Assembly: GCA_964019415.1 (NCBI GenBank)
Contig: OZ025880.1
Coordinates: forward strand, 4,435,813 to 4,499,812
Direction of reading: 5' to 3'
DNA: 64,000 bases
Origin: Ianthella basta
Taxonomy: Eukaryota; Porifera; Demospongiae; Verongiida; Ianthellidae
Shown here: piece by piece, positions 50,855 to 62,426 of the stretch
Layout of the letters: every line of letters begins with the position of its first letter
Position numbering within the stretch: the first letter of the stretch is position 1
Program-made: the position numbers and the translations under genes
The notes under the pieces: model-generated
What the model was told of the DNA's origin: nothing
Database searches by the model: none
What the model saw: only the letters and a program-made list of their open reading frames with translations

Positions 50855-53800
50855 AAGCACTTTTGCGTTACAAACTGTTACTAAGCGCAAATGCATGCAC
50901 TATAGCTAAATATACCACGTTGCCATGGCAACCGTGCGAATATATATCGCGTAAACAAGCCAGTCAGGATATAACAGGAGCTAAGAAGCATATATATGCA
51001 CAGGGGCGCTTAAATCCTGTTATATCCCAGCCCAAATATGGAAGGTGTGAAAGTGAACAAGGAATTGTTATTGATAACAACGAAGGTGTCAAATCATACC
51101 AAAGCACAAACGCACAAATGCAGCAACTTGCAGTCAGCTTCAACTTTGCATGGCTTTGGGAGAGTCCGCAAAGCATTAAAAAGGAGAATACCTCCCTCCA
51201 CCACGATGCAACCAATGCACGCAAGCCAACAACGTAAAGCGCTTCGTAGCCAAGCTAGATAAAACATGTACGGGACCTGCACAGTGCACAAACGAGAAAC
51301 AGCAAGCTCGTGCGCTAATTCGTACGCAAGGGCACTCAAACTCACTGCAGCAGTGGGAACGCACTGTTTCATGGAGAACAGAAAGTCGAGCAGCGAGCGC
51401 AAATAACCCTCGAAGGCCGAGAACGTCACAGAAGCCTCACCAATCACTTCACTGGCTTCTTAGAGTGTTGCTTTAGTGGTTTAATTTCAGGCAAAAACTT
51501 CACAGCACTTGTGAATTCAACAAAACTTGACAGCCGCTTTTCAGAGCTGCCATCCTGGAAGAAGCCTGCCTTTCGAATAAGAGCCTAGATGCGCTAGGCA
51601 GGGTATATATCACTTATACCATGGCGCTTCGGTGTATGTAAATTTTAGACGCACTAGAGTCCACATCATCTGCATAAGCAATGTCCAAGGGCAGGTCTAT
51701 GTCTGTTTGAGGATGCTGTGGTAGCATCTGTCATAGGTCACGTAGGGCTGCTTCTAGGTACACAATGAATAGAGCAGGTGACAGGCTATCTCCTTGAGGG
51801 GTGCCAATAGTAGTGTTAAATGCTGCACACCTCCCTTTCGCCAGCCATGGTTCCAGAGTTGTATTTGCTAACAATAGGCAGATCATACGTAGCTCTGAGT
51901 CATCCAGAAATGTCTCCAGGAGCTGCATCAATCTGTCACGCCTGATGGTGTCAAATGCTCTGCTCACATCCATTCCCAGTATTTCCATGGCCTCCTAACA
52001 TCTTTGAGACTTAGCTGCCATCCAGCAGTATCCAAACACACCATCAGCAGTGCTTCTGCCATGCTAGAATCCACTCTGTCCTGCTGAAATACTGGAATTG
52101 ACTTTATTGGAAATTTGTGACAATACCACCAATGACAGCACCTTACAAAGGGTAGTAAGTAAAACTATTGGTCTCAGGCTTGACAGTGCTCCAATTGCAT
52201 GGCTTTCCAGGCATCTGCTACAGTATTCCAGTATTCCACGACCCAGCTCAAGTGGTTGACCGTGTTCCAGCGCTTGATTGAATATTGCTGCCAATGATGC
52301 ATCCAGTTGGTTTGCAGCATACTTCAGTAACTCACCGGGCAGTGAGTCGTATCCACATGCACGGGCATTGTTAAGCTTCTTCATTGGGCTATTCACCTCA
52401 CTCGTTTCAATTGGCTGCTGCAGAGGTTGATTGACACTCTTGAATGCTGGAAGCCCAACTGTCACATCATCTCAAAACGGATGACCGAAGTATTCAGTAA
52501 TGCATTTGCCTACTTCTACTGGATCTTCAACAGTGTGACCGTGCTCATTGTGCATCGATCACTGCATGTAGGTATGGTCTGCAACAGAGAAAGCAGACTG
52601 CACGAAACATCCGAACTCCCATCGTGCAATCTTTCCACTTCTGCTGCACATTCATTAAGTGCTGCTGATGCATTAGTAAGTGCCTTCCTTCTCAAGGCAT
52701 GAAGTACACTGTTGCATTGTCGTTTGAGTTGTTGTCGTTGTTGGTCATCAGTGGTGGTGTTGATGCACAGGCATAGGTCTCTTTGCTTAGTGGACATCTT
52801 TGCCAGCTCCGGACAGAACAGACGTTTATGGCATTGAGTTGGAGGGACAGTAGCAATTGTAGATTCTGCAGCGTAGTGTATGGCATCTGCAGTACTTTGC
52901 CATTGTTCTTGTGCAGATTTGCCTTTAAGCGGTAGGTCTGCAACACTTTGAGCAAGATGTAGTTGGTATTCAAGGCACACTATAGGCTTGGCTAATTGTT
53001 GAGTGGCATAGTTAGTAGACTTGGTAGTGGTGTGAGCACACTTGCCCCATATACCAACGATACGGGAAATATTGGCACGTGCAACCACTAGACGATGGTC
53101 ACTAGACATTTTGGTGCCAGCATATGACTTTGCATCTTGCAGAAGAGATTTGTGGGACTGATGACGTAGAACAGAATGAATCATGTTGTAGACAGGCACT
53201 ACTTGGTTAGTTACAATATCTCTGCGTTGTCCTTGCCATGTTGTTTTATGACATGCTGGATGATCAAAGGCAGTGTTACATGCAAACAGTCCATGCATGT
53301 CTAAAAATGTGCTAGCGCAGACCCATTGGCATTCCTGCAACCACGAGAATGTCTCCCCATGAAGTTTTCTTGTTCATGACGTATTGGAGTTGAAGTCACC
53401 AGCAATGTAAAAGAGTGTGCTGGCTCTGTAGGCTGAAATAACTGTGACTAAGTCACAAAAGAACTCTTCCTGTTCCCCAATGTTGGCACCGACATGCACA
53501 GCAGTAGGGCCATACGCATTGATTACTGTCATGATTGATTTCCCAGACAAACTAAACTGAATAACTGCCAATCTGTCAGATACTGACCAAAACGGGTGAT
53601 CCACTTCACCAGCCAATCAGTTACTGCATAACCCAGTCCATACTGTCGTGTTTCTGATGGCAATGCTAACAGTCGGTAACTTCCACGGAGTTCATCAAAA
53701 ATATTCGCACACTTCGTCTCTTGTAAACAGCAGACTGTGATCTGGTGACTCGAAAGGTCCGCAACTAATTGATCACTCTTAGTGCCTGAAGTAAGGCCTC

Positions 53801-56800
53801 AAACATTGAACGAACCAATGAACAACAACCGTATAAAGATGTGCCACCTCTGTGAGCCGTTTGTCTGCTCAGAGACATGGCAGGATGTCAGTCTGCCATT
53901 TTAAGGTGCCATTTTGCATGAATGTATGGAGCTGGATATATGGGTTGAAATGGAAAGGGAATAGCGTGTGACTCCATGAATATACATAGATAGAGATACA
54001 TACACCAGCTAGGCATGCGTAAAAAATGCATAGTAATTATGTATCTCAGAGCCATGAGATAACTAGTGTCATACAGTTTGTTACTAAAGGTGAATTCTCT
54101 GTTTCACTGTACCTTATTCAGATTGGTGCGAGCACTATTGCTGCTCCTTTGGGTGCAGCATCCCTTTCTGTATTGGGGTATAAATGGTTAACTGACAAAG
54201 ATAATGAGCACCTGGACCAGGTCAAGGGAAAGGTAAGCTACGTATATATACTACCTATACTTGCAATCATTACGTTAGGTTACCAGTGTACGTTGTGTAA
54301 GGTGGCTGCAAGACGTGTAAGCATGGCAGCAAATGAAAGTTTGGTATCCTGCATGTATATGTGTGGCAAAATACATTTGGAAGACTGCATGTCACTCGAG
54401 TGGTATGATCCACCAGTGTTTGCCATATCCTTTATTGTATGTGGTCAATCACTTGACCTTCCTACCAGCTTGTTAGGCCAGTATTGATGTTTCAGTAAAG
54501 AGGGGGGGGGAAGTACGATTGAGGGCGACTAGTGATTAGTTGAAAGGTTTATACTTTTAAGTGTTCAGTGTCCAAAATGCAGTGATTAACTTTCAATCGT
54601 TCAACCCAGCTTGTCCTGTCCATTGTGGTGGCCAAATGCAAAGCACTGACCTTGCAATAGCTTCACAATGCTGTGAATAAAGTCAAAAAAGTACCCTTTC
54701 AGAAATTGATGTATCGTTATAACTGTCCTCCTCTGCCTTGCAGATCAATGACCACTTGAATAGTGACCTGGATGCCTGGAAAGAGGACATCAAGAGCAAG
54801 CACCTGAAAAGCCTTAGAGGTTCATTTCAGTCTCAGGTTGAATGCCTCAGCAAAGGCCTAGCAGACAAAGAGAAGGTTCTTAACCAAGATTTGGGAGATC
54901 TGGAGCAGAGGATTGCTCACTACCCTGCATGGATAGATCAAGTAAATGATTATCGGTAAGTTCTACCAGTAGGTCATTCATTCTACCTATTAATGAACCA
55001 TTACCGTTGGATGAGGTTGTATGTAACCCCAAACCCAATAATTGCTATATTGCTTATCCTCCGCTTCATGTACACATTTCCATTTTAGCAGTTGGATAGT
55101 GCATTTGAAGGCCTTTTGAATGATACCAAACTTGGTTTTGTTTCCTTACCCTTTTTGACAAGTTATGGCCAGATAAATTATGCCCTTCAAAGTAGTTATA
55201 GGTAGTCATTGGGCAAGACAGTTATATGGAAGAGGACAGCTCAGATGATGAGTATCCACACATAAAAATGCCCTGCCAAGTGCTGAAGATAGTACCTTGT
55301 TACCTCTCATGATTGTCGCTACTTCCAACAACTTTAGAAGGTATATCCCACCTTGTGAATGGGATTCACTTCTTGTACTCAATGGAGATTGGGAAAATGA
55401 TCGAGTTCAATAGCTACTCACTGACACAGAAGATTTTGCTGAAGTCAGATTTGGCAATGGTATATAAAAGTATGCTGAGCAAGAGGAAGTTGAAGTCAGC
55501 AGAATCAGCCGAAGAAGAATAGTACTAGTGTGACTTGAATGGTGAGGGAGGTGTTGAGTCAATTACTGTAGCATTCATTCCAATACGAGCAATTATACAA
55601 CTGTTCACTCAGGAAGCTTGACACCTTCAACCACATGTACAGCTACATGTACTCTCCTGAATGGACCAGGTACAGGAGGGCAGATCCAGAAGGAGAGGCA
55701 GAGGGGGAGGCAAAGGTAGAGGGGGAAATGCAACATCACCTGCAGAGAGAGGTGGGTGGATGAGAAGGGGAGGAATGAGCAGAACAGAAGCAGAGAAAGG
55801 GAACAAGTGGAGGAAGAGGGAGAAGCAGAGTTAGTTCACATGACAGCTGGTGAACTTGCAACAGAGTAAAGTACTATCTTTCAGTCTTCTAACTTCCCAC
55901 TGGCGCTCCATGCATTCATCGAGACAACGATCTGTTTTGTGAAGACTCCAGTGTACTTGACAATATATCAATGGATACCACTGATCCAATGGACTCGAGC
56001 TCCTATGCTTTAATTTGTCCTTTGACACTGGTATCTATGTACCATTGACACTCTGCATGGTAGATAACACCACTACGTATGAATATTGTCTGCACAGAGT
56101 TGCTGAACAAGTACCCTGCCATTGCACCATGCATGCTTTCGTTGCAACATTGATTGCCATGGGAGTTGTTCAACTGCCAATTTTACATCTCCAAAGATTA
56201 CTAATCAATGCAATTAATTTTGGAGTAGCCATTATTCTGTCAAGTCTTTGTATGAGATTGATTATAGTCAACTTCCAATTTATCAGCCTATGATGACAAG
56301 CTATTCATAGTCAGACCAGAAATAGTCCACCAGGGTATTTCAGAATAGTCAGGAGCACATTAATGAGAAAAGAATGGAGGGGGTAAAGCAAGAAGCACAC
56401 ATGAAAATAGTTGTATCTGTGATGTTTTGCCACTTTCGAGGCATTACTATTCTTGGAACAGTGTGTATGTACAGGCTGGGTGCAGTGGAATCATCTTCTG
56501 CCATTCAAAGTGCACTGATCAATATGTACGTACATGGCTTGGATTACACTACCATAATGGAAAACATCATCTGACTGCAAATAATGTGGGTTCTGGCTGA
56601 TACAGGCATATATCAGTCAATATTTACTCTACACTATAGACAGGATAACTATTTATTATCAGTCAAAAGGCTTCCAAAGCAAATGAAACTACCACACCTA
56701 CCAACTATTCTGACAAAATATCACAAGTTTGTTCATTGTAGCAACATTATGAAAGATAGTCTAAGTATGCTTCACAACAGCTGACTAGGCGAATTATATC

Positions 56801-57263
56801 CATTTTATCAATGCTCATGCATGTATCAGTCAATCATTTATTCATTGCAGTTGCAGTTGCAGCTAGCAAGAACAATACAGAAACACAGTTATTGCAGTCT
56901 ACACTCAGTCATCAGCATTGGCAAATGCCCAATTGATCCAGTCAACTGTTGCTACGGTAACAGATGTGGATGGTGAATTGTAAGAGTATGACCTCTCAGT
57001 ACTAGTAACCCACAGTAACTGATAGATTTAACCCTCCATATGTATGTCCCATATCTGGGCATTCAGCTATATAGGCTGCGAGGAAGTTTGGCAAAAATAA
57101 ATGGGTCAACGTAGCAACTAATTAAGTTGTTAAAATACCGAGGAATTTAAAATAGCCATGCCTAACAAGCTACTTCTCTTCTATCTCATGTAGGAAAGAA
57201 CTGCTGGAATTGCAACGTCGCCTTGATGATTTCTGCAGTGTATACCTTCAAGGAGAATGCTGA
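30726..57263 (+). CDS. Protein kinase-mitofusin fusion protein, 964 aa, 15 exons
   Basis: Exons: 30726-31589, 33119-33478, 33569-33690, 35228-35336, 35402-35672, 38563-38609, 42221-42342, 43569-43695, 46050-46248, 46340-46379, 47536-47623, 48283-48435, 54122-54232, 54744-54955 and 57194-57263. Every junction has GT-AG borders and matching phase (0,0,2,0,1,0,2,0,1,2,0,0,0,2), giving one frame to TGA. Residues 1-288 are a kinase. Residues 289-964 align along the whole mitofusin family: P-loop GRTSNGKST (353-361), G3 DSPG (448-451, split across an intron), G4 NQWD (508-511), heptad-repeat helices, a hydrophobic segment IGASTIAAPLGAASLSVLGY (from 835) and a C-terminal coiled coil of about 107 residues, close to human MFN2. 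Mitofusins tether and fuse mitochondrial outer membranes. Here a kinase replaces the usual short N-terminus. The alternative is two genes, with the GTPase starting at ATG 33107; the open donor and phase match argue against it. Confidence 0.85.
31590..33118. other. Intron 1 of the kinase-mitofusin gene
   Basis: 1.5 kb joining the kinase exon to the first GTPase exon, both in phase 0. The acceptor has a pyrimidine run TGTTCTTCTTCC about 10 bases before the AG. No promoter, polyadenylation signal cluster or other exon stands out, but none can be excluded by eye. Confidence 0.5.
34336..35025. mobile_element. MITE, 690 bp, TA-flanked
   Basis: The ends CCGTATGGCCAGAAATTTTG and its imperfect complement (CCGTATGGCTGGAAATTTTG on the other strand) are flanked by TA (34334-34335 and 35026-35027). 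Non-coding interior. Fits a Tc1/mariner-type non-autonomous element in the intron that splits the G3 motif codon. Confidence 0.7.
35673..38562. other. Intron 5 of the kinase-mitofusin gene
   Basis: 2.9 kb. It holds a purine/pyrimidine-mixed stretch and a frame at 37856-38089 rich in Ser and Pro, without recognised domains or splice sites. Possibly decayed transposon sequence. No host exon supported. Confidence 0.4.
38748..38822. repeat. AT-rich microsatellite, TAATA units
   Basis: Repeats of TAATA with one GC-containing interruption (AGCATGA). Lies in intron 6 of the kinase-mitofusin gene. Confidence 0.85.
39275..40031 (-). other. Antisense intronic reading frames, unrecognised
   Basis: Two minus-strand frames, 40031-39810 (73 codons, one hydrophobic helix LMFLVLTIFILIFVIHKVL) and 39772-39275 (165 codons, second hydrophobic stretch). 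Together they could be a small membrane protein or a chance pair. They lie antisense within intron 6. No family, start context or splice sites settle it. Confidence 0.2.
41010..41280 (-). mobile_element. tRNA-derived SINE
   Basis: On the minus strand the head (41271-41201) has tRNA-like A box TAGCTCAGTGGCTAGAGC, B box GGTTTGATTCC and pairable ends GGTGTCG/TGGCGCC. The anticodon-like loop AGCTAAA lacks the universal T before the anticodon. A body of about 190 bp follows, ending near CTTATGATCCTTTCCTTCTC. The body alone recurs in the same orientation at about 41360-41490 and inverted at about 41491-41560, which makes a palindrome. It is a Pol III-type retroelement, not a working tRNA. Confidence 0.75.
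42470..42540. repeat. Short dispersed repeat, copy 1
   Basis: The block around ACTCGTGGGGCTGCC, then CCCCAACTCGAAATACTTGC, is repeated nearly exactly at about 48607-48675. Both copies lie in introns of the kinase-mitofusin gene, in the same orientation. Origin unknown. Confidence 0.7.
42772..43260 (-). pseudogene. First-exon/promoter cassette, copy B, with (CA)-rich tract
   Basis: Closely similar to copy A (19215-19585). The minus-strand ATG is at 43158-43156, followed by 21 codons beginning MAPLKDFSSLSQRSDRNDVEL and a GC-type donor (43095/43094, CTTG then GCGAGC). A CA/CCACCC-rich tract lies on its intron side (42772-42812), as in the other copies. It is antisense in an intron of the kinase-mitofusin gene. 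Probably a fragment. Confidence 0.5.
43696..46049. other. Intron 8 of the kinase-mitofusin gene
   Basis: 2.35 kb without a recognised exon, RNA gene or well-bounded element. Short frames present look random. Confidence 0.4.
48607..48675. repeat. Short dispersed repeat, copy 2
   Basis: Second copy of the block at 42470-42540, sharing ACTCGTGGGGCTGCCGCC and CAACTCGAAATACTTGCTCC. Confidence 0.7.
48765..49570 (-). other. First-exon/promoter cassette, copy C, with (CA)n tract
   Basis: The most coding-like of three copies. Minus-strand ATG at 49294-49292 in an ATAATGGCC context, then 23 codons (MAAPASEDFTPPPGTHDRS, then NVET), ending in phase 1 at a good donor (49225/49224, ACTG then GTGAGC). On the plus strand, AAAATGGCCGACAATATAAA near 49494 matches copy A, suggesting a bidirectional promoter. 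The (CA)n array 48765-48937 lies in the presumed first intron. No later exon was found on the minus strand to the left, so the parent gene is unknown. It may be a transposed 5' end. Confidence 0.45.
49690..50190. mobile_element. Large foldback element, about 500 bp
   Basis: Arms of roughly 140 bp (about 49690-49830 and 50050-50190) are reverse complements. The left starts CTACACCAGTATTGGTGTC and the right ends GACACCAATACTAGTGTAG; inner blocks include AACAGCTGTCT and AGACAGCTGTT. Preceded by a (TA)n run at about 49590-49616. Non-coding. Confidence 0.75.
50811..50854. repeat. (ATC)n microsatellite
   Basis: About 14 uninterrupted ATC/CAT units in intron 12 of the kinase-mitofusin gene. Confidence 0.95.
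51094..51447 (-). other. Unrecognised antisense frame
   Basis: A 117-codon frame with several hydrophobic stretches and many Leu, Ala and Cys. The opposite strand is also open over much of it, so coding status is unclear. It may belong to a decayed transposon adjoining the LINE at 51.6 kb. Confidence 0.15.
51630..53890 (-). mobile_element. Antisense LINE with APE-type endonuclease and reverse transcriptase, truncated
   Basis: Minus-strand order: AP-endonuclease start (about 53850-53640, with QETKC), YGPT and FYIAGDFNSN (53616-53374), then SDHRLV and a linker (53340-52516), then RT fingers/palm with ACGYDSLPGELLKY (52465-52064), DVSRAFDTIRRDRL and GTPQGDSLSPALF (51988-51731), and AYADDVD just after in another frame (about 51690-51670). 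Frames change several times (at least three shifts) and the part after YADD is missing. It is a dead copy, different from the elements at 8.4, 14.2 and 20 kb. It sits in intron 12 of the kinase-mitofusin gene. Confidence 0.85.
54956..57193. other. Last intron of the kinase-mitofusin gene
   Basis: 2.2 kb. It includes a purine-rich stretch (about 55670-55830, GGAGGCAGAGG-type units) and a possible transposase remnant at 56380-56784. No host exon supported. Confidence 0.45.
56380..56784 (+). mobile_element. Possible piggyBac-like transposase remnant
   Basis: The frame at 56584-56784 begins MWVLADTGIYQSIFTLHYRQDN and later has YHKFVHCSNIMKDSLSML. This resembles the order of KVWVLAD, YTGKQDN and VYCDNFFTS in piggyBac transposases. 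The similarity is short and no ends or TTAA sites were established. Confidence 0.25.
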
Positions 57264-57542
57264 TGTGGACATTGCCTGCATGCACTGGCATGGATAATTC
57301 TGTCTTTATACATACGTCATTGTCATAGTTAATTAGATTGAGTAAACAATTTGGCTAACTAAGCAAAACCATACACATTTTTGTATCACACTTATGTGCT
57401 TCACTCTTATAATAGTAATTTACGAGCTTGACACAAAATCTGCAATTAAGTACAGCATGTACTTGTGCAAAAAGCTAGTTCACCCATAGATAATTGATTA
57501 TCTATGGTTCACCCATCGATGTCCTGCATTCACAAAAATGCA
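57264..57542. other. 3' flank of the kinase-mitofusin gene
   Basis: Short region between convergent genes. It contains AT-rich sequence that should hold the polyadenylation signal. A small palindrome lies at about 57485-57515 (AGATAATTGATTATCT). Confidence 0.4.
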
Positions 57543-57642
57543 TCACCATCAAACAAGGGTACAATAGTGATGGCCTTGTTCAAGAACTTCTTCACTTCTT
57601 CATTGCTGCATTCAGTTGGAGTATCTAGCTCCCACTCCCACC
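57543..57642 (-). pseudogene. 100-bp fragment of a GABA-B-like receptor exon
   Basis: Matches positions 2504-2603 (exon 6 of receptor A) with about one difference, and receptor B exon 6 slightly less well (it shares GGGTACAATAG with A, where B has GGGCACAATAG). It begins and ends inside the exon, so it is neither a spliced nor a whole-exon copy. It stops 13-20 bp before the left boundary of the ABCF2 segmental duplication. Confidence 0.92.
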
Positions 57643-57723
57643 TTTCAATTTATACAACAGAATGGATCAGATAAATAAATGATTAAATTACACTGAGGGT
57701 TGAAAGGGGGTGGGGTCAATGCA

Positions 57724-58879
57724 TTACACAACATCCACAAGCACTTTCTTCCTCAGTTCTTCCTTGTAAGAGAGGATATCTCCCTTCCAACTGGTGATTG
57801 TCTGACCCTCACACACCCAAATCTCCTTCGCAACCTGAAATGCAATACATAAGCAGTGAGTAATGCACAGGATCACAGTGTGTTGAATTAGTACCGTCAA
57901 CTGCTACTGTATGAAACGCACAGCAGCAAGTGTGGTAAGGTATCCAACTCCTTACTAGTTTGAACAGTTGAACCTTCCCCCATTGAACTCCAGCTGAAGC
58001 ATTTCTTACCACTTCCTAACCACGAGTGCAGAATACACGCTAAAGTGGAGTGCACCCAAATAACATCTAATGAACAAGGGAGTGTACAGCTCTACCCCTT
58101 TCATACAGGCTGTGGAGTGTGCTATTGTCAACACAGACACCACAGTCCAAGCATCAACACAATAGTTTGGTACTAAACTGGAACACACCAGGAAGGGACC
58201 TTCCCCGCCCTGTATCATACTTACACAAAGATTTTGGTACAAGTTAACAAATTAGTGGATTCCTCCAGCTAATTCATAATGCAATGAAAATAGTACATAG
58301 CTACATATGAAGTGACTATCATCAGTTGAGAGAAAGGGAGTGGGAGATCCACAAATGCAGAAGGGGATTCAACATACTTAGACTATCAGCAAGATGTGCC
58401 AAAGGCAACTAGCGGGGGATAACCTGATTCATAGGCAGGCTTGCCTGCAACACATCTTGGTAAATCAAACATCAATTCAACACAGAACAACTAGTGTCAA
58501 TCACAAACCCATACAGCAATTAATATGCACAATTTTCCCCACTGTATTACTTCCTGCTATAGGCTTACCTGGCTGATGAGTCTGAAGTCATGGCTGACCA
58601 GGATCACTCCACCATCAAAGTCATTGATGGCATCAGCCAGTGAGTCAATAGTCTCAATGTCCAGGTGGTTGGTGGGCTCGTCCAGCAACAAGAGGTGGGG
58701 ACTGCGGAATGCCAACCATGCAAACACTACCCGACAGCGCTGGCCATCAGATAGGTTCTTAATGGGACAGACCTAAGGTACAGATGTGAGGTGAAAGAGG
58801 TGGCATGGAATATGTACTTGTGCTTCACGACCACAGTGCTGCATCAGCAAAATGCACACACATCCACACACGCAAACAT

Positions 58880-58947
<68 letters not shown>

Positions 58948-59179
58948 GCTGTTGCCCAGTAAGGCTGTAGCGTCCAAGTACCCTTCTCATCTGCTCCTCC
59001 TCCTTCTCCTCTGGGTAGCATTTCATCATGTACGTCAGGGCAGACTGGTCCAGTGGCAGGTGGTCTTTCAAGTGCTGTGAAGTGGGCAGGGGACCTTAGG
59101 AAACATGCTCTACTTGCATCAGAGACACAAACAGAAACAGTGACCATGAATTGACACTGTACACACACACACACACATG

Positions 59180-59211
<32 letters not shown>

Positions 59212-59285
59212 CACACACACACACCACACACTGCCCACACATACACACACACTGCCCACACATGCGCACACACACACACACACGT

Positions 59286-59328
<43 letters not shown>

Positions 59329-61300
59329 ACACACTGCCCACACACACACACACTCAAACACACATGTGCACACACACATGCATACACACACACACACACA
59401 CACACACTCACACACACACACACACGCACACACACACTCACACACACACACACACACTCACACACACTCACACACACACGCACACACACACACACAAAGC
59501 CCAGACCACTAGCTCCATAGCAAACAAGCCACATCACGTTAACACCCAGGACAGCTAGCTCACTAACCACTTCACTCCAACACATAAGTAGCACTGATCA
59601 CCTGTTAGACATATACATACACACATACATACACACACCTGGTGGTAGCGACCAATCCGTAAATGAGCATGCTTCCTTATCAGCCCATCAGTAGGAACAA
59701 TCTAGTAGCAGTGCAGAAAAAGAAACAACCACAAGAAATGTTGCACATGAAGGAGCTGTGCAGTATCCTTAAACAGAGGGAGGGAACGAAGACACAAACG
59801 TAATGTACACGCTGACACCTTATATTCTTAAGTGTCTTTCAAGTGAAGATAGATATACTTTGCACTGTGGTGCTTTCTGCATTGATTCATGGTATCCATG
59901 GAAACCATTACTCACCTCACCGTCCAGAAGCTTGAGTAGGGTAGACTTTCCGGCACCATTTGGTCCCACCAGAGCCACCCGTGTCTCCAGGTCAATCCCA
60001 AAGTCAAGGTTCTTATACACCAGAGGCTGAACACACACATACGAACACACATACACAGTCAGGACGTTACACAGCTACACACACACTTCACAAACACTTC
60101 ACACACATCACAGCAAGCAGCAGCAGCACAATCAAACTTAAACCAACTGCACAGGCAGGTACGTAACTGCAACACAAGGCAGTGACTACTGTTATCATCG
60201 TACGTATACTGTGCTACACACGTAATACATTCCCGTACACAGCAGTGACAACTGATGGCGAGGACAATTGCCTATTTTCATGTTAGTCTCGCGTAGCCAG
60301 ACCACTTTCCAGGGGAAAGGGTCTGGTACATTGCCTATGCACCACTTGTGCAGAGCCCCCCCCGGAACTTGGGGGTGATAATTGCATTCTATGCCTATGC
60401 GTTACCAGGCAACGAAGGCCACAACTTGATCGGCATGTAGCAGGCTGCTATGAAAAGGCTTTGCCTAGCGAAATCGCTCGAACTGCGAAGGCTAAAAACT
60501 CAGCACCGAGCGAATCATGGCCTTCATTGCCACGGCTTGTGCAACACCAGTAGTTGTGGGCGGGCAGTTGCCTGGTAACGCGTGGGCATAGAATGCAATT
60601 ATCACCCCCTAGTTCCGGGGGGTCTCTGCACAAGCATGTATAGGCAATGTACCAGACCCTTCTCCCCGACCGATGGCATCATAATATAATATGCCTCCGT
60701 TGCTATCCAGTTGGGCACACATACACAAGCTGCTATGAACACACATCACAACTCTCACAATCACTAACATACAACATACCATAATTATAAACTATGATGG
60801 CATTGTATTTCCTAAGTACGTATGTAAGTAGTTATCTCTTCACCCCCATGCACTGAACATAACATTTCACCCTAGCATCTCCCTCAAACCAGTACCATAA
60901 CATAAATACAGCAAATATGGAATAATGTTAAAGGGTGACATTTTGAGCACAAGTGAGGAATACAGACCCATGTCCTCAACACGCAGTACATTAGTCCTAG
61001 AATGCTACCACTCACAGCACATGTTGGGTAGGTGGACTTACCATGTCTGGAGCATACTTGAAGTCTACATGCTGCACCATGACGACAGGAGGGGGGAGCC
61101 CCCCGCAGTCAGGAAAGGAGAAGGTCACCACCTACAGAAGGAGTTATAAGGAGAAGGGGGAGGGAGGCAGGGAGGGCGGTGTCATTGGTACTGTGAGCTG
61201 GCTGTAATATGGTCTTGCCCTGCTGCATGTGTGAGGTGTGTGTTGCTTTGATAATACGTACACACACATTGCACCACTCAAACACCTACACACATACATC

Positions 61301-61347
<47 letters not shown>

Positions 61348-62154
61348 CACACACACACAACCTATCTCCACACCACAGCACACACCCAAAAGGAATACAT
61401 ACCACTGACCCCACTGCATTGCAATGCACTAGTCTCCCATGCTCACTTTATCACTGACAACCTTCTCTGTGAGTCCACCAGCCACCATCTTGGAGAGGAC
61501 CTTCTCCTTGCTCTGGGCTTGGCGGGCAAGCTTCCGAGTACCATGGCCAAACCTTGCAATGTAGTCCTGCACATGGTGGGGGAGGGGAGATGAAGCACAA
61601 CACGTACCACAGGCCAACTAGAGTCAGTTAGTAGTAGTTGTAGTACTCTTGGGAGAAGAGGATAGACCCCAGCAGCAGACATTTCAAGCTACATACATTC
61701 GTCATTTCATCACTTCTTCAATGGAACAATTAGGGTCAGAGACTTATCCTAACACAAATATAGTCAAATGCTTCAATTCAAATGCAGGTTAGCTGTAACC
61801 TTGGTATTAAGCATAGCTAGCAAGCATTAAGGCCTTCCTATCTATGGACTTGTATTACTCAAAGTGCAACTAGCTTTGACTGTGGCATACCAAAGTACTG
61901 ATCATTCGGGACCAGTACTGTGTCAAAGGATCGTTTGTTTCTTTCACTACCACACAGCCAGCATGCTTCCTAATGTGTTCACCTTCATGCCTTTCCATCC
62001 CCCACTCTCCCGCTAGGACTTGCCTTCATGTGCTTCATCTGGTCCTGCTCCCACTGATACTTCTTCATCTGGTTCTCCTCCAATTCTGCTCTCACTCTAA
62101 CATAAGCATCATAATTACCCTACACCAACAACAAGGTGGATAGTTACACATAAG

Positions 62155-62187
<33 letters not shown>

Positions 62188-62201
62188 CACACACACACAC
62201 A

Positions 62202-62284
<83 letters not shown>

Positions 62285-62343
62285 ACACACACACACACAC
62301 ACGCACACACGCACACACGCACAAACACACAAACACACGCACA

Positions 62344-62426
<83 letters not shown>

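Larger units (their letters stand above)
57655..61350. repeat. Segmental duplication, right copy
   Basis: Partner of 15050-19190 in direct orientation about 42 kb away. It lacks the 177-bp hAT-like insertion and has shorter CA arrays. The homology includes exons and introns, so it arose by DNA-level duplication, not retrotransposition. Confidence 0.9.
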
